From positions 1 through 5,162 of the forward strand of contig VMDJ01000062.1 in the NCBI GenBank assembly GCA_008080925.1: 5,162 bases of DNA, written 5' to 3'. This DNA comes from Gammaproteobacteria bacterium (GTDB taxonomy: Bacteria > Pseudomonadota > Gammaproteobacteria > Chromatiales > Chromatiaceae). This document shows positions 1 through 5,162 of this stretch, piece by piece (positions within the stretch are counted from its first letter, which is position 1; every line of letters begins with the position of its first letter). The notes under the pieces were generated by a model. The model ran no database searches and was not told where the DNA came from. It saw nothing but the letters and a program-made list of their open reading frames with translations. A program made the translations under genes and the position numbers.

Positions 1-1615
1 GAACCCAAGCACAGTTAGCACCCGTTTTAGGGTGCCCGACTTTTTGCTCAACCATGGCAGCCATTTCGTCTGGCATTGCCCACATGCCTTTACCGATCTG
101 TGCTTTGCCACTTAAACCGCAGGCCAGGCCGATATCAACGTTCCAGTCTTCGTATGCTTTGATCCAGGCTTGGGTTTTCATCTCAGCTTTACGAACTACT
201 GGACCTGCCATCATAGCGGTATGGATCTCATCGCCAGTGCGATCGAGGAAGCCGGTGTTGATGAAGATAAGACGCTCACGCGCAGCATGGATACATGCCT
301 TGAGGTTAACCGTGGTGCGCTTCTCTTCGTCCATCAAGCCAATCTTCAATGTATTACGATCGAGGCCAAGTGCATCTTCAACCTTGCTGAATAGTTCAAC
401 TGCAAAGGCGACTTCTTCTGGGCCATGCATTTTTGGTTTAACGATATAAACAGAACCTTCGCGGCTGTTTTGGTGCTGACTATTGCCCTGAAGGTCATGC
501 ATCGCAATCATGCTAGTGATAAGTGCATCGAGTTGGCCTTCAAAAACTTGATCGCCATTGGCATCGAGTACAGCAGGGGTCGTCATTAAGTGACCGACAT
601 TGCGCACTAAAATAAGTGCGCGACCGGGTAGTACTAACAAAGAGCCATCTGTACCGATGTACTCCCGGTCTTCATTTAAGGTGCGGGTGAAGCTTTTATC
701 GCCTTTCTTAACTTCAGTGCTCAAGTCACCTTTCATTAAGCCTAGCCAGTTTCGGTAAACCAAGGTTTTATCTTCACCATCTACTGCTGCTACTGAGTCT
801 TCACAGTCTTGTATGACAGTCGCAGCAGATTCAAAGATCACATCACAAACACCAGCAGAGCTGTTTTTGCCGATAGGATGGTCACGATTGATATGAAGCT
901 CAATGTAACGTCCGTTTTGTACGAGCAGTACTAGTGATGGGTTGCTCTCATCACCTTGGTAACCGGCGAACTGATTGTTATCAGCCAGTGTGGTATCGCC
1001 AGCAGTTGTTGCGATATCTAGTATGCCTTTATCGATGCTAAAGCCAGTGATGTTGGCATAATCTTCACCGTTAGCGAGTGGGCAAAAAGTTTTTAAAAGA
1101 TCATTGGTGTAAGCCACAACAGCCGCAGCTCGTTTTTCATCTAAGCCCTTGCCGCTTGCAGGTGCTTCCGGCAGCATGTCAGAACCGTACACGGCGTCAT
1201 ACACAGAGCCCCAACGTGCGTTAGCTGCGTTCAATGCATAGCGGGCGTTATTAACCGGTACAACAAGTTGAGGTGCAGCGGTTGTTGCGATTTCAGCATC
1301 AACATTCTTGGTGCTGATAGAGAAGTCAGCCACTTCATCAACTAAGTAACCAATCTCTTTTAGGAAAGCCTTGTAACTTGCAACGGTGTAGTCATTTGAC
1401 TGATGCCACTCATCAATTTGATGCTGTAGTTGAGCACGCTTTTGCAACAAAGCACGATTCTTCGGCGCACAATCAGCAAAGAGGGTTGCCATCGATTCGA
1501 AGAAGGCTGCAGCGTCAATGCCAGTGCCAGGCAGCGCATCATTGACGAGGAAGTCATGTAAGCCTTTCTCGATTTTGATGCCAGCAACGTCGATGTAATG
1601 TGTTGAGGTGCTCAT
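1..1615 (-). CDS. glcB: Malate synthase G, N-terminal 538 codons (3' end beyond window)
   Basis: Condenses glyoxylate with acetyl-CoA to give malate and CoA in the cytoplasm, the second step of the glyoxylate shunt. The minus frame is open from ATG at 1615 to the window edge, 538 codons of a protein usually near 725 aa. The protein begins MSTSTHYIDVAGIKIEKGLH. Residues known from E. coli malate synthase G are visible: D270 and E272 in QDCEDSVAAVD, R338 in RNVGHLM, the Mg-binding pair E430 (MDEEKRT) and D458 (FLDRTGDE), and W537 in GANCAWV. The last three sit three residues later than E. coli E427, D455 and W534. The catalytic base equivalent to D631 and the C-terminal plug domain lie outside the window. 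The start is set by AAAGGG six bases upstream. It is divergent from the rraA-like gene, and aceA lies on the far side of a LysR-type gene. No aceB-type malate synthase is seen, so GlcB presumably serves the shunt here. Identification is very secure. Confidence 0.97.
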   Translation of the reverse strand, partial: MSTSTHYIDVAGIKIEKGLHDFLVNDALPGTGIDAAAFFESMATLFADCAPKNRALLQKRAQLQHQIDEWHQSNDYTVASYKAFLKEIGYLVDEVADFSISTKNVDAEIATTAAPQLVVPVNNARYALNAANARWGSVYDAVYGSDMLPEAPASGKGLDEKRAAAVVAYTNDLLKTFCPLANGEDYANITGFSIDKGILDIATTAGDTTLADNNQFAGYQGDESNPSLVLLVQNGRYIELHINRDHPIGKNSSAGVCDVIFESAATVIQDCEDSVAAVDGEDKTLVYRNWLGLMKGDLSTEVKKGDKSFTRTLNEDREYIGTDGSLLVLPGRALILVRNVGHLMTTPAVLDANGDQVFEGQLDALITSMIAMHDLQGNSQHQNSREGSVYIVKPKMHGPEEVAFAVELFSKVEDALGLDRNTLKIGLMDEEKRTTVNLKACIHAARERLIFINTGFLDRTGDEIHTAMMAGPVVRKAEMKTQAWIKAYEDWNVDIGLACGLSGKAQIGKGMWAMPDEMAAMVEQKVGHPKTGANCAWV

Positions 1616-1621
1616 GCGAAA

Positions 1622-1629
1622 CCCTTTCT
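1622..1629 (-). promoter_or_regulatory. Ribosome binding site of glcB
   Basis: On the minus strand the sequence AGAAAGGG ends six bases before the ATG at 1615. An in-frame TTG lies further upstream but has no comparable purine tract at the right distance, so this site fixes the glcB start. Confidence 0.75.
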
Positions 1630-1649
1630 GCAAATGAAATAAACCATTG

Positions 1650-1665
1650 CAGACTAAAGAGTCTG
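1650..1665 (-). other. Small perfect inverted repeat in the glcB leader
   Basis: CAGACT and AGTCTG form a perfect 6-bp inverted repeat separated by four bases. If transcription starts just downstream of the TATAAT at 1685-1680, this lies in the glcB 5' leader and would fold into a short hairpin about 35 bases before the start codon. It could equally be a repressor operator. No U-run follows, so it is not an intrinsic terminator. The symmetry is directly visible; any function is inference. Confidence 0.4.
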
Positions 1666-1679
1666 TGAGACGTTTTCGC

Positions 1680-1710
1680 ATTATATTTTTCAATGTTGCG
1701 CGTATGTCTT
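1680..1710 (-). promoter_or_regulatory. Candidate glcB promoter with consensus -10
   Basis: Reading the minus strand, TATAAT (1685-1680) is a perfect sigma-70 -10 hexamer. Upstream, AAGACA (1710-1705) is a four-of-six match to the -35 consensus at a long 19-base spacing; GACATA at 17 bases is an alternative. A start near 1673 would give a leader of about 58 bases. The weak -35 suggests an activator may be needed. For the opposite rraA-like gene I found no convincing promoter: TATGCT at 1722-1727 could be a -10, but the only -35-like TTGCGC is 20 bases away. Confidence 0.5.
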
Positions 1711-1760
1711 GATCGCTGCTTTATGCTTAGCACATCACCATCATCGAGAGATTTAGACCA

Positions 1761-2240
1761 ATGACTGAAAAGGTAATTGCGACCGCAGATCTATCTGACG
1801 AGCTGGGTAAAGACGCGCAGGTGTTAGCGCCTCAATGGAATAACTATGGCGGCAATGTCGCGTTTTCTGGCCCTGCAGCCACTGTGCGTTGTCACGATGA
1901 CAACAGCAAGGTGCGTGAGATGTTAGAAACCCCAGGAAATGGCCGGGTGCTTTTTGTGAATGGCGGTGGTTCTACTCAGTGTGCCTTGTTGGGTGACATG
2001 CTTGGCGAGCTTGCCGTTAAAAATGGTTGGGCGGGTATTATTGTTCACGGTTGTGTGCGTGATTCAGCCGCTTTGCTCAAATTGCCTTTGGGCGTCAAAG
2101 CGCGGGGTACTCATCCACAGAAAAGCGTAAAAGGTGGCCAGGGGGATACCGAGGTAACGATTGCCTGTTGTGGTGCCGTGGTTGCACCAGGCGACATGAT
2201 CTATGCCGATGAGGACGGCATTCTCGTCGTCCGTCAATAA
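1761..2240 (+). CDS. RraA-family protein, probable class II aldolase/oxaloacetate decarboxylase type
   Basis: A 159-aa cytoplasmic protein matching the whole length of the RraA fold family (E. coli RraA is about 161 aa). Recognisable stretches are the N-terminal TADLSDELG, NNYGGNVAFSGPAATVRC (27-44), the glycine-rich GRVLFVNGGGS (61-71), ALLGDMLGELAVKNGWAGII (75-94), HGCVRD (96-101) and the C-terminal PGDMIYADEDGILVV (143-157). D79, then 20 residues, then R100-D101 is the D-X20-R-D signature of HMG/CHA aldolases, where the arginine binds substrate and the aspartates hold the metal and its water. E. coli RraA, the RNase E inhibitor, lacks both aspartates. The enzyme family cleaves 4-hydroxy-4-methyl-2-oxoglutarate to pyruvate and can decarboxylate oxaloacetate. 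A weak GAGAG lies ten bases before the ATG. The gene is divergent from glcB and converges on the LysR-type gene. Family membership is certain; enzymatic activity and true substrate are inferred, and RNase E binding is not excluded. Databases may simply call it rraA. Confidence 0.9.
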   Translation: MTEKVIATADLSDELGKDAQVLAPQWNNYGGNVAFSGPAATVRCHDDNSKVREMLETPGNGRVLFVNGGGSTQCALLGDMLGELAVKNGWAGIIVHGCVRDSAALLKLPLGVKARGTHPQKSVKGGQGDTEVTIACCGAVVAPGDMIYADEDGILVVRQ

Positions 2241-2243
2241 AAC

Positions 2244-3218
2244 TTATCGAACGACGCGGCGATCTTTACACGACGCACACACGCTGACTTCAGCTGGATC
2301 TCGACCTTCATAGAACTCGCGCAGCATATCTATGTAGCGGACTGCTGCAGGCGATAAGAACTTCCCACGACGAGAAACGATGCCGTAGCTGCGCGTTGGG
2401 AACAAGTTGCCGAGTGGAATCGCGCAGATATCGTCATCGCCCATCAAGCAGATGTCAGTCACGATAGAGATACCCATGTTCATCTTCACGTACTTCTTGA
2501 TGACTTCCCAGCCGCCAGCTTCCAGTGACACATTCAGCTTCAGGCTGTTTTGTTCAAATACGTTTTCAACAATGCGCCAAGTCGATAGATGACGTGGCGG
2601 CAAGATCAAACCGTGTTGAGAGATCTCTTCGAGCGTGATCTCACGTTTCTTAGCCAACGGATGTTCTTTTGAGCAGATCAGAGCAGGGTAGTAGGTGACA
2701 ATCGGCTCATAGCGGATGTCATCCGGGATATCGATCATCGAGCCCACAGCGAAGTCACACTGATCTGAGCGGATCATTGAGAGACCATCACGACCTGTAA
2801 CGTTGTGTAGTTTCATGCTGATGCCAGGATATTCGTCTGAGAAGGCCTTGGTGACATCAGGAAGCACATACAGAATGGTTGATTCACCTGCTGCAATATT
2901 GAGCTCACCACGCTGTAAATCGCCCATATGCGCTGCAAAAGATTCACCGAGGCGGTCAATGCCTTCAACCAAAGGGCTAGCAAGCTGATAAAGCACCTCA
3001 CCTTCAGGTGTCAGGCTGATTTTGGGACCACGACGTTCAAAAACAGTGATCTCCATTTCGCGCTCGAGTGCTTGGATTTGAAGGGTGACTGAAGGCTGAC
3101 TCAAAAACAGCATTTCTGCCGCTTCGGTAATGCTGCCGCTCTGCGCTGCGTGACAAAACGCGCGCAACTGCTTCAAGCGATTTTGCTTGTAATAAGGTGT
3201 TTTCAGCTTAGTTGTCAT
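2244..3218 (-). CDS. LysR-type transcriptional regulator, likely local glyoxylate-shunt regulator
   Basis: A 324-aa DNA-binding regulator of typical LysR length. The winged helix-turn-helix occupies about residues 14-73, with the hallmark segment SITEAAEMLFLSQPSVTLQI and the wing ending in SLTPEG. A linker helix (about 74-100) leads to the periplasmic-binding-protein-like effector domain (about 104-300), which includes GELNIAAGEST, CDFAVGSM and WEVIKKYVKMNMGISIV. The last stretch resembles the CysB subgroup, but the ligand is unknown. The tail ends in a CxxC pair (C314, C317) followed by basic residues, which is unusual. An in-frame TAA four codons upstream of the ATG makes 3218 the first possible ATG; AAAGGA lies 12 bases upstream, a rather long spacing. 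The gene is divergent from aceA across 199 bp, the classical LysR arrangement in which the regulator controls both its neighbour and itself. It ends 3 bp from the convergent rraA-like gene. The family call is secure; the target is inferred from position only. Confidence 0.95.
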   Translation of the reverse strand: MTTKLKTPYYKQNRLKQLRAFCHAAQSGSITEAAEMLFLSQPSVTLQIQALEREMEITVFERRGPKISLTPEGEVLYQLASPLVEGIDRLGESFAAHMGDLQRGELNIAAGESTILYVLPDVTKAFSDEYPGISMKLHNVTGRDGLSMIRSDQCDFAVGSMIDIPDDIRYEPIVTYYPALICSKEHPLAKKREITLEEISQHGLILPPRHLSTWRIVENVFEQNSLKLNVSLEAGGWEVIKKYVKMNMGISIVTDICLMGDDDICAIPLGNLFPTRSYGIVSRRGKFLSPAAVRYIDMLREFYEGRDPAEVSVCASCKDRRVVR

Positions 3219-3270
3219 CGCTGATTGTTATCCTTTGGTGTTGTAAATTATTGTTTTTTTTATATTTATT

Positions 3271-3305
3271 AACCAATCCAATAATTTTAATTGAAACAAT
3301 TGGTT
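3271..3305. promoter_or_regulatory. Dyad A: possible operator, AACCAAT / ATTGGTT
   Basis: AACCAAT (3271-3277) and ATTGGTT (3299-3305) are perfect 7-bp inverted arms separated by 21 bases. A second overlapping symmetry, AATCCA (3275-3280) against TGGATT (3306-3311), repeats the pattern with a shifted centre, and AATTG/CAATT (3289-3301) sits inside. An AT-rich interrupted dyad between a LysR-type gene and its divergent target fits the usual T-N11-A style operator, perhaps for autoregulation, because it overlaps the putative -35 of the regulator. The symmetry is seen; the binding protein is inferred. Confidence 0.4.
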
Positions 3306-3311
3306 TGGATT

Positions 3312-3356
3312 TACGAGTGCTTATTGGCAGTGTGCACACACCAAAATTCACTCGTA
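3312..3356. promoter_or_regulatory. Dyad B: nested operator-like palindrome upstream of aceA
   Basis: TACGAGTG (3312-3319) and CACTCGTA (3349-3356) are perfect 8-bp inverted arms around position 3334. On the same centre lie TTGG (3324-3327) and CCAA (3341-3344). Offset by half a base is the 10-bp perfect palindrome GTGTGCACAC (3330-3339). The outer span of 45 bp is the size protected by a LysR-type tetramer, or by two dimers. Its position 62-106 bp before the aceA ATG suits an activator or repressor site. I do not recognise the motif as IclR, RccR, HexR, FadR or CRP. Function is inferred. Confidence 0.5.
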
Positions 3357-3387
3357 GTGCAATTCTATTACCAAACTAGGTTGCACT
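3356..3387. repeat. Dyad C: AGTGCAA / TTGCACT inverted repeat
   Basis: AGTGCAA (3356-3362) and TTGCACT (3381-3387) are perfect 7-bp arms with an 18-base spacer that holds the possible aceA -10 (TCTATT, 3364-3369). It abuts Dyad B. It could be a repressor site over the promoter or a structure in the aceA leader. This is weak evidence beyond the symmetry itself. Confidence 0.3.
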
Positions 3388-3407
3388 GCACAAACTTTAC
3401 CGAAGTT

Positions 3408-3412
3408 AGGAG
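3408..3412 (+). promoter_or_regulatory. Ribosome binding site of aceA
   Basis: AGGAG, a near-consensus Shine-Dalgarno sequence, ends five bases before the aceA ATG at 3418. It is the strongest ribosome site in the window, as expected for an abundant metabolic enzyme, and it fixes the aceA start. Confidence 0.85.
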
Positions 3413-3417
3413 TCACC

Positions 3418-4725
3418 ATGGCAACTAGAGAAGAACAAATTGCAGCACTGAAAAAAGACTGGGCTGAGAATCCTCGTTGGGCAAATGTTAAGCGCGGTTA
3501 TTCAGCTGAAGACGTTGTTCGTCTGCGTGGCTCTGTGCAGCCTGAGCTGACTCTGGCAAAAATGGGCGCTGAAAAGCTGTGGGACAAGATTAATGGCGGC
3601 GCTAAGAAAGGCTACGTAAACGCATTCGGTGCGATTACTGCTGGTCAAGCGATGCAACAAGCGAAAGCAGGTTTGGAAGCGGTTTACTTATCAGGTTGGC
3701 AGGTTGCTGCAGACGGTAACACCTCTGAAACCATGTACCCAGACCAATCTTTGTATGCATACGACTCAGTACCAACCATGGTTCGCCGTATTAACAACAC
3801 CTTCAAGCGCGCTGACGAGATTCAGTGGTCTAAAGGCGTTAACCCAGAAGACAAAGAGTTCGTTGATTACTTCCTGCCAATCGTTGCTGACGCAGAAGCG
3901 GGCTTCGGTGGTGTATTGAATGCCTACGAGCTGATGAAGAACATGATCACTGCAGGTGCTGCAGGCGTTCACTTCGAAGATCAGCTAGCAGCGGTTAAGA
4001 AGTGTGGTCACATGGGCGGTAAGGTATTGGTACCTACCTCTGAAGCAGTTCAAAAATTGATCTCAGCTCGTTTGGCAGCTGACGTAATGGGCGTTCCAAC
4101 TATCGTGTTGGCTCGTACTGACGCAGAAGCAGCGAACTTGTTGACCTCTGACGTTGATGAAAACGACAAGCCATTCTGCACTGGTGAGCGTACTGCTGAA
4201 GGGTTCTACCGCGTTAAGAACGGTCTTGAGCAAGCCATCAGCCGTGGTGTTGCATATGCACCGTATGCTGACTTGGTTTGGTGTGAGACTGGTACCCCAG
4301 ATATCGGTTTTGCTCGCGAATTCGCACAAGCAGTATTGGCTGAGAACCCAGGTCAGTTGTTGTCATACAACTGTTCACCTTCGTTCAACTGGAAGAAGAA
4401 TTTGTCAGATTCACAAATCGCAAGCTTCCAGGACGACTTGTCTGCACTAGGCTACAAGTACCAGTTCATCACTTTGGCGGGTATCCACGTCAATTGGTAC
4501 AACACCTTCCAGTTCGCACATGCATACGCACAAGGCGAAGGTATGAAGCACTACACCGAGATGGTTCAACAGCCAGAGTTTGCTGCACGTGATCAAGGTT
4601 ACACCTTCGTATCTCACCAGCAGGAAGTTGGCGCAGGTTACTTCGATGACGTCACTACTGTTATCCAAGGCGGCGCTTCTTCTGTAACTGCACTGACGGG
4701 TTCTACCGAAGAAGAGCAGTTCTAA
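3418..4725 (+). CDS. aceA: Isocitrate lyase (E. coli-type, 435 aa)
   Basis: Cleaves isocitrate to succinate and glyoxylate in the cytoplasm, the entry step of the glyoxylate shunt. The length is one residue more than E. coli AceA (434 aa) and unlike the about 530-aa lyase of Pseudomonas. The catalytic signature KKCGH is at 194-198, with C196 equivalent to E. coli C195. Other active-site segments are SGWQVA (92-97), the Mg-binding ADAEAGFGG (157-165, D158), the LARTDAEA loop (231-238, R233) and NCSPSFNW (318-325). The C-terminal TALTGSTEEEQF closes the active site in the family. All key residues are present, so the enzyme should be active. It is preceded by a strong AGGAG and by dyads shared with the divergent LysR-type gene. 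It is followed by two hairpins, then aceK on the same strand. Codon use looks biased toward GGT, CGT and GCA/GCT, consistent with high expression (judged by eye, not calculated). Confidence 0.98.
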   Translation: MATREEQIAALKKDWAENPRWANVKRGYSAEDVVRLRGSVQPELTLAKMGAEKLWDKINGGAKKGYVNAFGAITAGQAMQQAKAGLEAVYLSGWQVAADGNTSETMYPDQSLYAYDSVPTMVRRINNTFKRADEIQWSKGVNPEDKEFVDYFLPIVADAEAGFGGVLNAYELMKNMITAGAAGVHFEDQLAAVKKCGHMGGKVLVPTSEAVQKLISARLAADVMGVPTIVLARTDAEAANLLTSDVDENDKPFCTGERTAEGFYRVKNGLEQAISRGVAYAPYADLVWCETGTPDIGFAREFAQAVLAENPGQLLSYNCSPSFNWKKNLSDSQIASFQDDLSALGYKYQFITLAGIHVNWYNTFQFAHAYAQGEGMKHYTEMVQQPEFAARDQGYTFVSHQQEVGAGYFDDVTTVIQGGASSVTALTGSTEEEQF

Positions 4726-4733
4726 GCCTCCTC

Positions 4734-4768
4734 TCCAAGTGTTCTTTTGATGAGTTTGGACTCTTGGA
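4734..4768 (+). other. Hairpin just after aceA
   Basis: In the RNA, TCCAAG-T-GTTC (4734-4744) can pair with GGAC-T-CTTGGA (4758-4768). This gives about ten pairs, one of them a wobble, interrupted by a single T-T mismatch, with a 13-base loop. No U-run follows directly. It begins eight bases after the aceA stop and may protect the aceA mRNA 3' end from exonucleases, a role known for stem-loops in the E. coli aceA-aceK gap. The ATG at 4750 lies in its loop. Confidence 0.45.
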
Positions 4769-4775
4769 AATTAGC

Positions 4776-4811
4776 ACCGGTTCGTCACCTAGGTGGCGGA
4801 CCGGTTTTTTT
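4776..4811 (+). terminator. Intrinsic terminator between aceA and aceK
   Basis: The arms 4776-4788 and 4793-4805 form a 13-bp GC-rich stem, with two G-U wobbles and no mismatch, around the tetraloop CTAG. A run of seven T (4805-4811) follows immediately. This is a textbook rho-independent terminator. It should end most aceA transcripts and leave aceK expressed by readthrough or from its own weak promoter. Confidence 0.9.
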
Positions 4812-4827
4812 ATCGGATAATGATGGG

Positions 4828-5162
4828 GTGAGTAGCGGAGCACCTTCATCTTTTGATCCAGAGCGTTTTCAAACAGCGCGTGAAATTGCGCATGCTGTGT
4901 TGATGGCTTTCAATCGTCACTTCCGCATCTTTCGCGAACATACCCAAGCGGCTCGTCAACACTACATAGATGGTGATTGGAGTGCGGCAACTCAAAACAC
5001 CAGTGATCGAATCAGCTTGTATGACATGCGTGTTAAAGAAGCGATTGCTGATCTGCGTGAACGGTTTGATTTAGAAGCACCTGATCAGGCGTTACTGCAA
5101 GAAGTAAAGTTTCAATACCTTGGTATGCTTTATGATCATCTGCAGCCAGAGCTTGCAGAGAC
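4828..5162 (+). CDS. aceK: Isocitrate dehydrogenase kinase/phosphatase, N-terminal fragment (3' end beyond window)
   Basis: AceK phosphorylates isocitrate dehydrogenase to inactivate it and also removes the phosphate, setting the branch point between the TCA cycle and the glyoxylate shunt. About 111 codons of a roughly 580-aa protein are present. The fragment matches the family N-terminus: AREIAHAVLMAFNRHFRIF (17-35) corresponds to the IAQTILQGF region of E. coli AceK. It continues with HTQAARQHY (38-46), DGDWSAA (48-54) and the diagnostic DRISLYDMRV (60-69). The ATP-binding and catalytic parts lie outside. The start is uncertain. The frame is open from ATG 4750, but that start has no ribosome site, and its 26 extra residues would be encoded by the hairpin and terminator. 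GTG 4828 comes after the T-run, has a weak CGGA about ten bases upstream, and leaves only about 11 residues more than E. coli AceK; I chose it. ATG 4903 would cut conserved sequence. Position directly after aceA is the usual one. Family call is secure, start less so. Confidence 0.9.
   Translation, partial: MSSGAPSSFDPERFQTAREIAHAVLMAFNRHFRIFREHTQAARQHYIDGDWSAATQNTSDRISLYDMRVKEAIADLRERFDLEAPDQALLQEVKFQYLGMLYDHLQPELAE

Larger units (their letters stand above)
3219..3417. promoter_or_regulatory. Divergent regulatory region between the LysR-type gene and aceA
   Basis: This 199-bp region holds no gene. Its LysR-proximal part (3241-3300) is very AT-rich; the remainder contains several dyads listed separately. 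On the minus strand, TTGGTT (3277-3272) and AATAAT (3252-3247) at 18-base spacing are a weak promoter candidate for the regulator. Facing aceA, TTGGCA (3324-3329) resembles a -35 but has no good -10 at 16-18 bases. TCTATT (3364-3369) resembles a -10 but has no -35. This pattern fits an activator-dependent aceA promoter, though promoter positions here are guesses. Confidence 0.65.

Noticed and set aside
54..449. Plus-strand open frame of 131 codons, and a second of 74 codons at 170-394
   Set aside because: They lie antisense to glcB, whose minus frame has unmistakable malate synthase G motifs; the translated products show no family resemblance and no ribosome sites.
1360..1587. Minus-strand open frame of 75 codons
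   Set aside because: It is an out-of-frame shadow within the glcB N-terminal coding sequence.
2407..3001. Short frames on both strands inside the LysR-type gene
   Set aside because: All overlap a full-length, well-conserved LysR-type coding sequence and lack recognisable domains or start signals.
3330..3339. GTGTGCACAC as a CRP site
   Set aside because: CRP needs TGTGA and TCACA half-sites six bases apart; here the palindrome is continuous and lacks both.
3324..3340. Possible sigma-54 promoter (TTGGCA followed by TGTGC)
   Set aside because: The GG and GC elements are 8 bases apart instead of the required 12.
3629..4668. Short frames on both strands inside aceA
   Set aside because: They are shadows of the isocitrate lyase gene, which carries all family motifs in one uninterrupted frame.
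4750..4827. ATG 4750 as the start of aceK
   Set aside because: No Shine-Dalgarno sequence precedes it, the added residues are encoded by the hairpin loop and terminator, and they have no counterpart in E. coli AceK. Kept as an alternative only.
1..5162. Mobile element, CRISPR, toxin-antitoxin, phage-defence or other novel multi-gene system
   Set aside because: Every coding stretch belongs to a known family with intact motifs, composition looks uniform by eye, and there are no terminal repeats, transposase genes or repeat arrays.

Overview
This window carries a chromosomal glyoxylate-shunt locus from a Gram-negative bacterium, most likely a marine or environmental gammaproteobacterium. The evidence is an E. 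coli-type isocitrate lyase (435 aa), malate synthase of the G type rather than the A type, and AceK, which is essentially proteobacterial. Base composition is moderate and the 3241-3300 intergenic stretch is very AT-rich. I cannot name the genus from the sequence alone.

Layout. Positions 1-1615 (minus) hold the first 538 codons of malate synthase G (glcB); its 3' end lies outside the window. A 145-bp divergent gap (1616-1760) contains the glcB ribosome site, a small hairpin and a perfect TATAAT. Positions 1761-2240 (plus) encode a RraA-family protein that keeps the metal/substrate motif of class II HMG/CHA aldolases. It converges, with a 3-bp gap, on a LysR-type regulator (2244-3218, minus). 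A 199-bp divergent region (3219-3417) rich in dyads separates the regulator from isocitrate lyase aceA (3418-4725, plus). After aceA come two consecutive RNA hairpins, the second a strong intrinsic terminator (4776-4811), then the N-terminal 111 codons of isocitrate dehydrogenase kinase/phosphatase aceK (from about 4828 to the window end).

How it fits together. AceK phosphorylates and inactivates isocitrate dehydrogenase, which diverts isocitrate to AceA. AceA splits it into succinate and glyoxylate, and GlcB condenses glyoxylate with acetyl-CoA to malate. This allows growth on acetate, fatty acids or other C2 sources. The LysR-type regulator is divergent from aceA with symmetric operator-like sequences between them, so it is the best candidate local regulator of the shunt. 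The terminator between aceA and aceK would keep the kinase far below the lyase, as in the E. coli aceBAK operon. The RraA-like protein may be a pyruvate-forming aldolase or oxaloacetate decarboxylase rather than an RNase E inhibitor.

I see no mobile element, CRISPR array, tRNA, rRNA or wholly new system. The points worth a second look are regulatory architecture and the identity of the RraA-like and LysR-type proteins.
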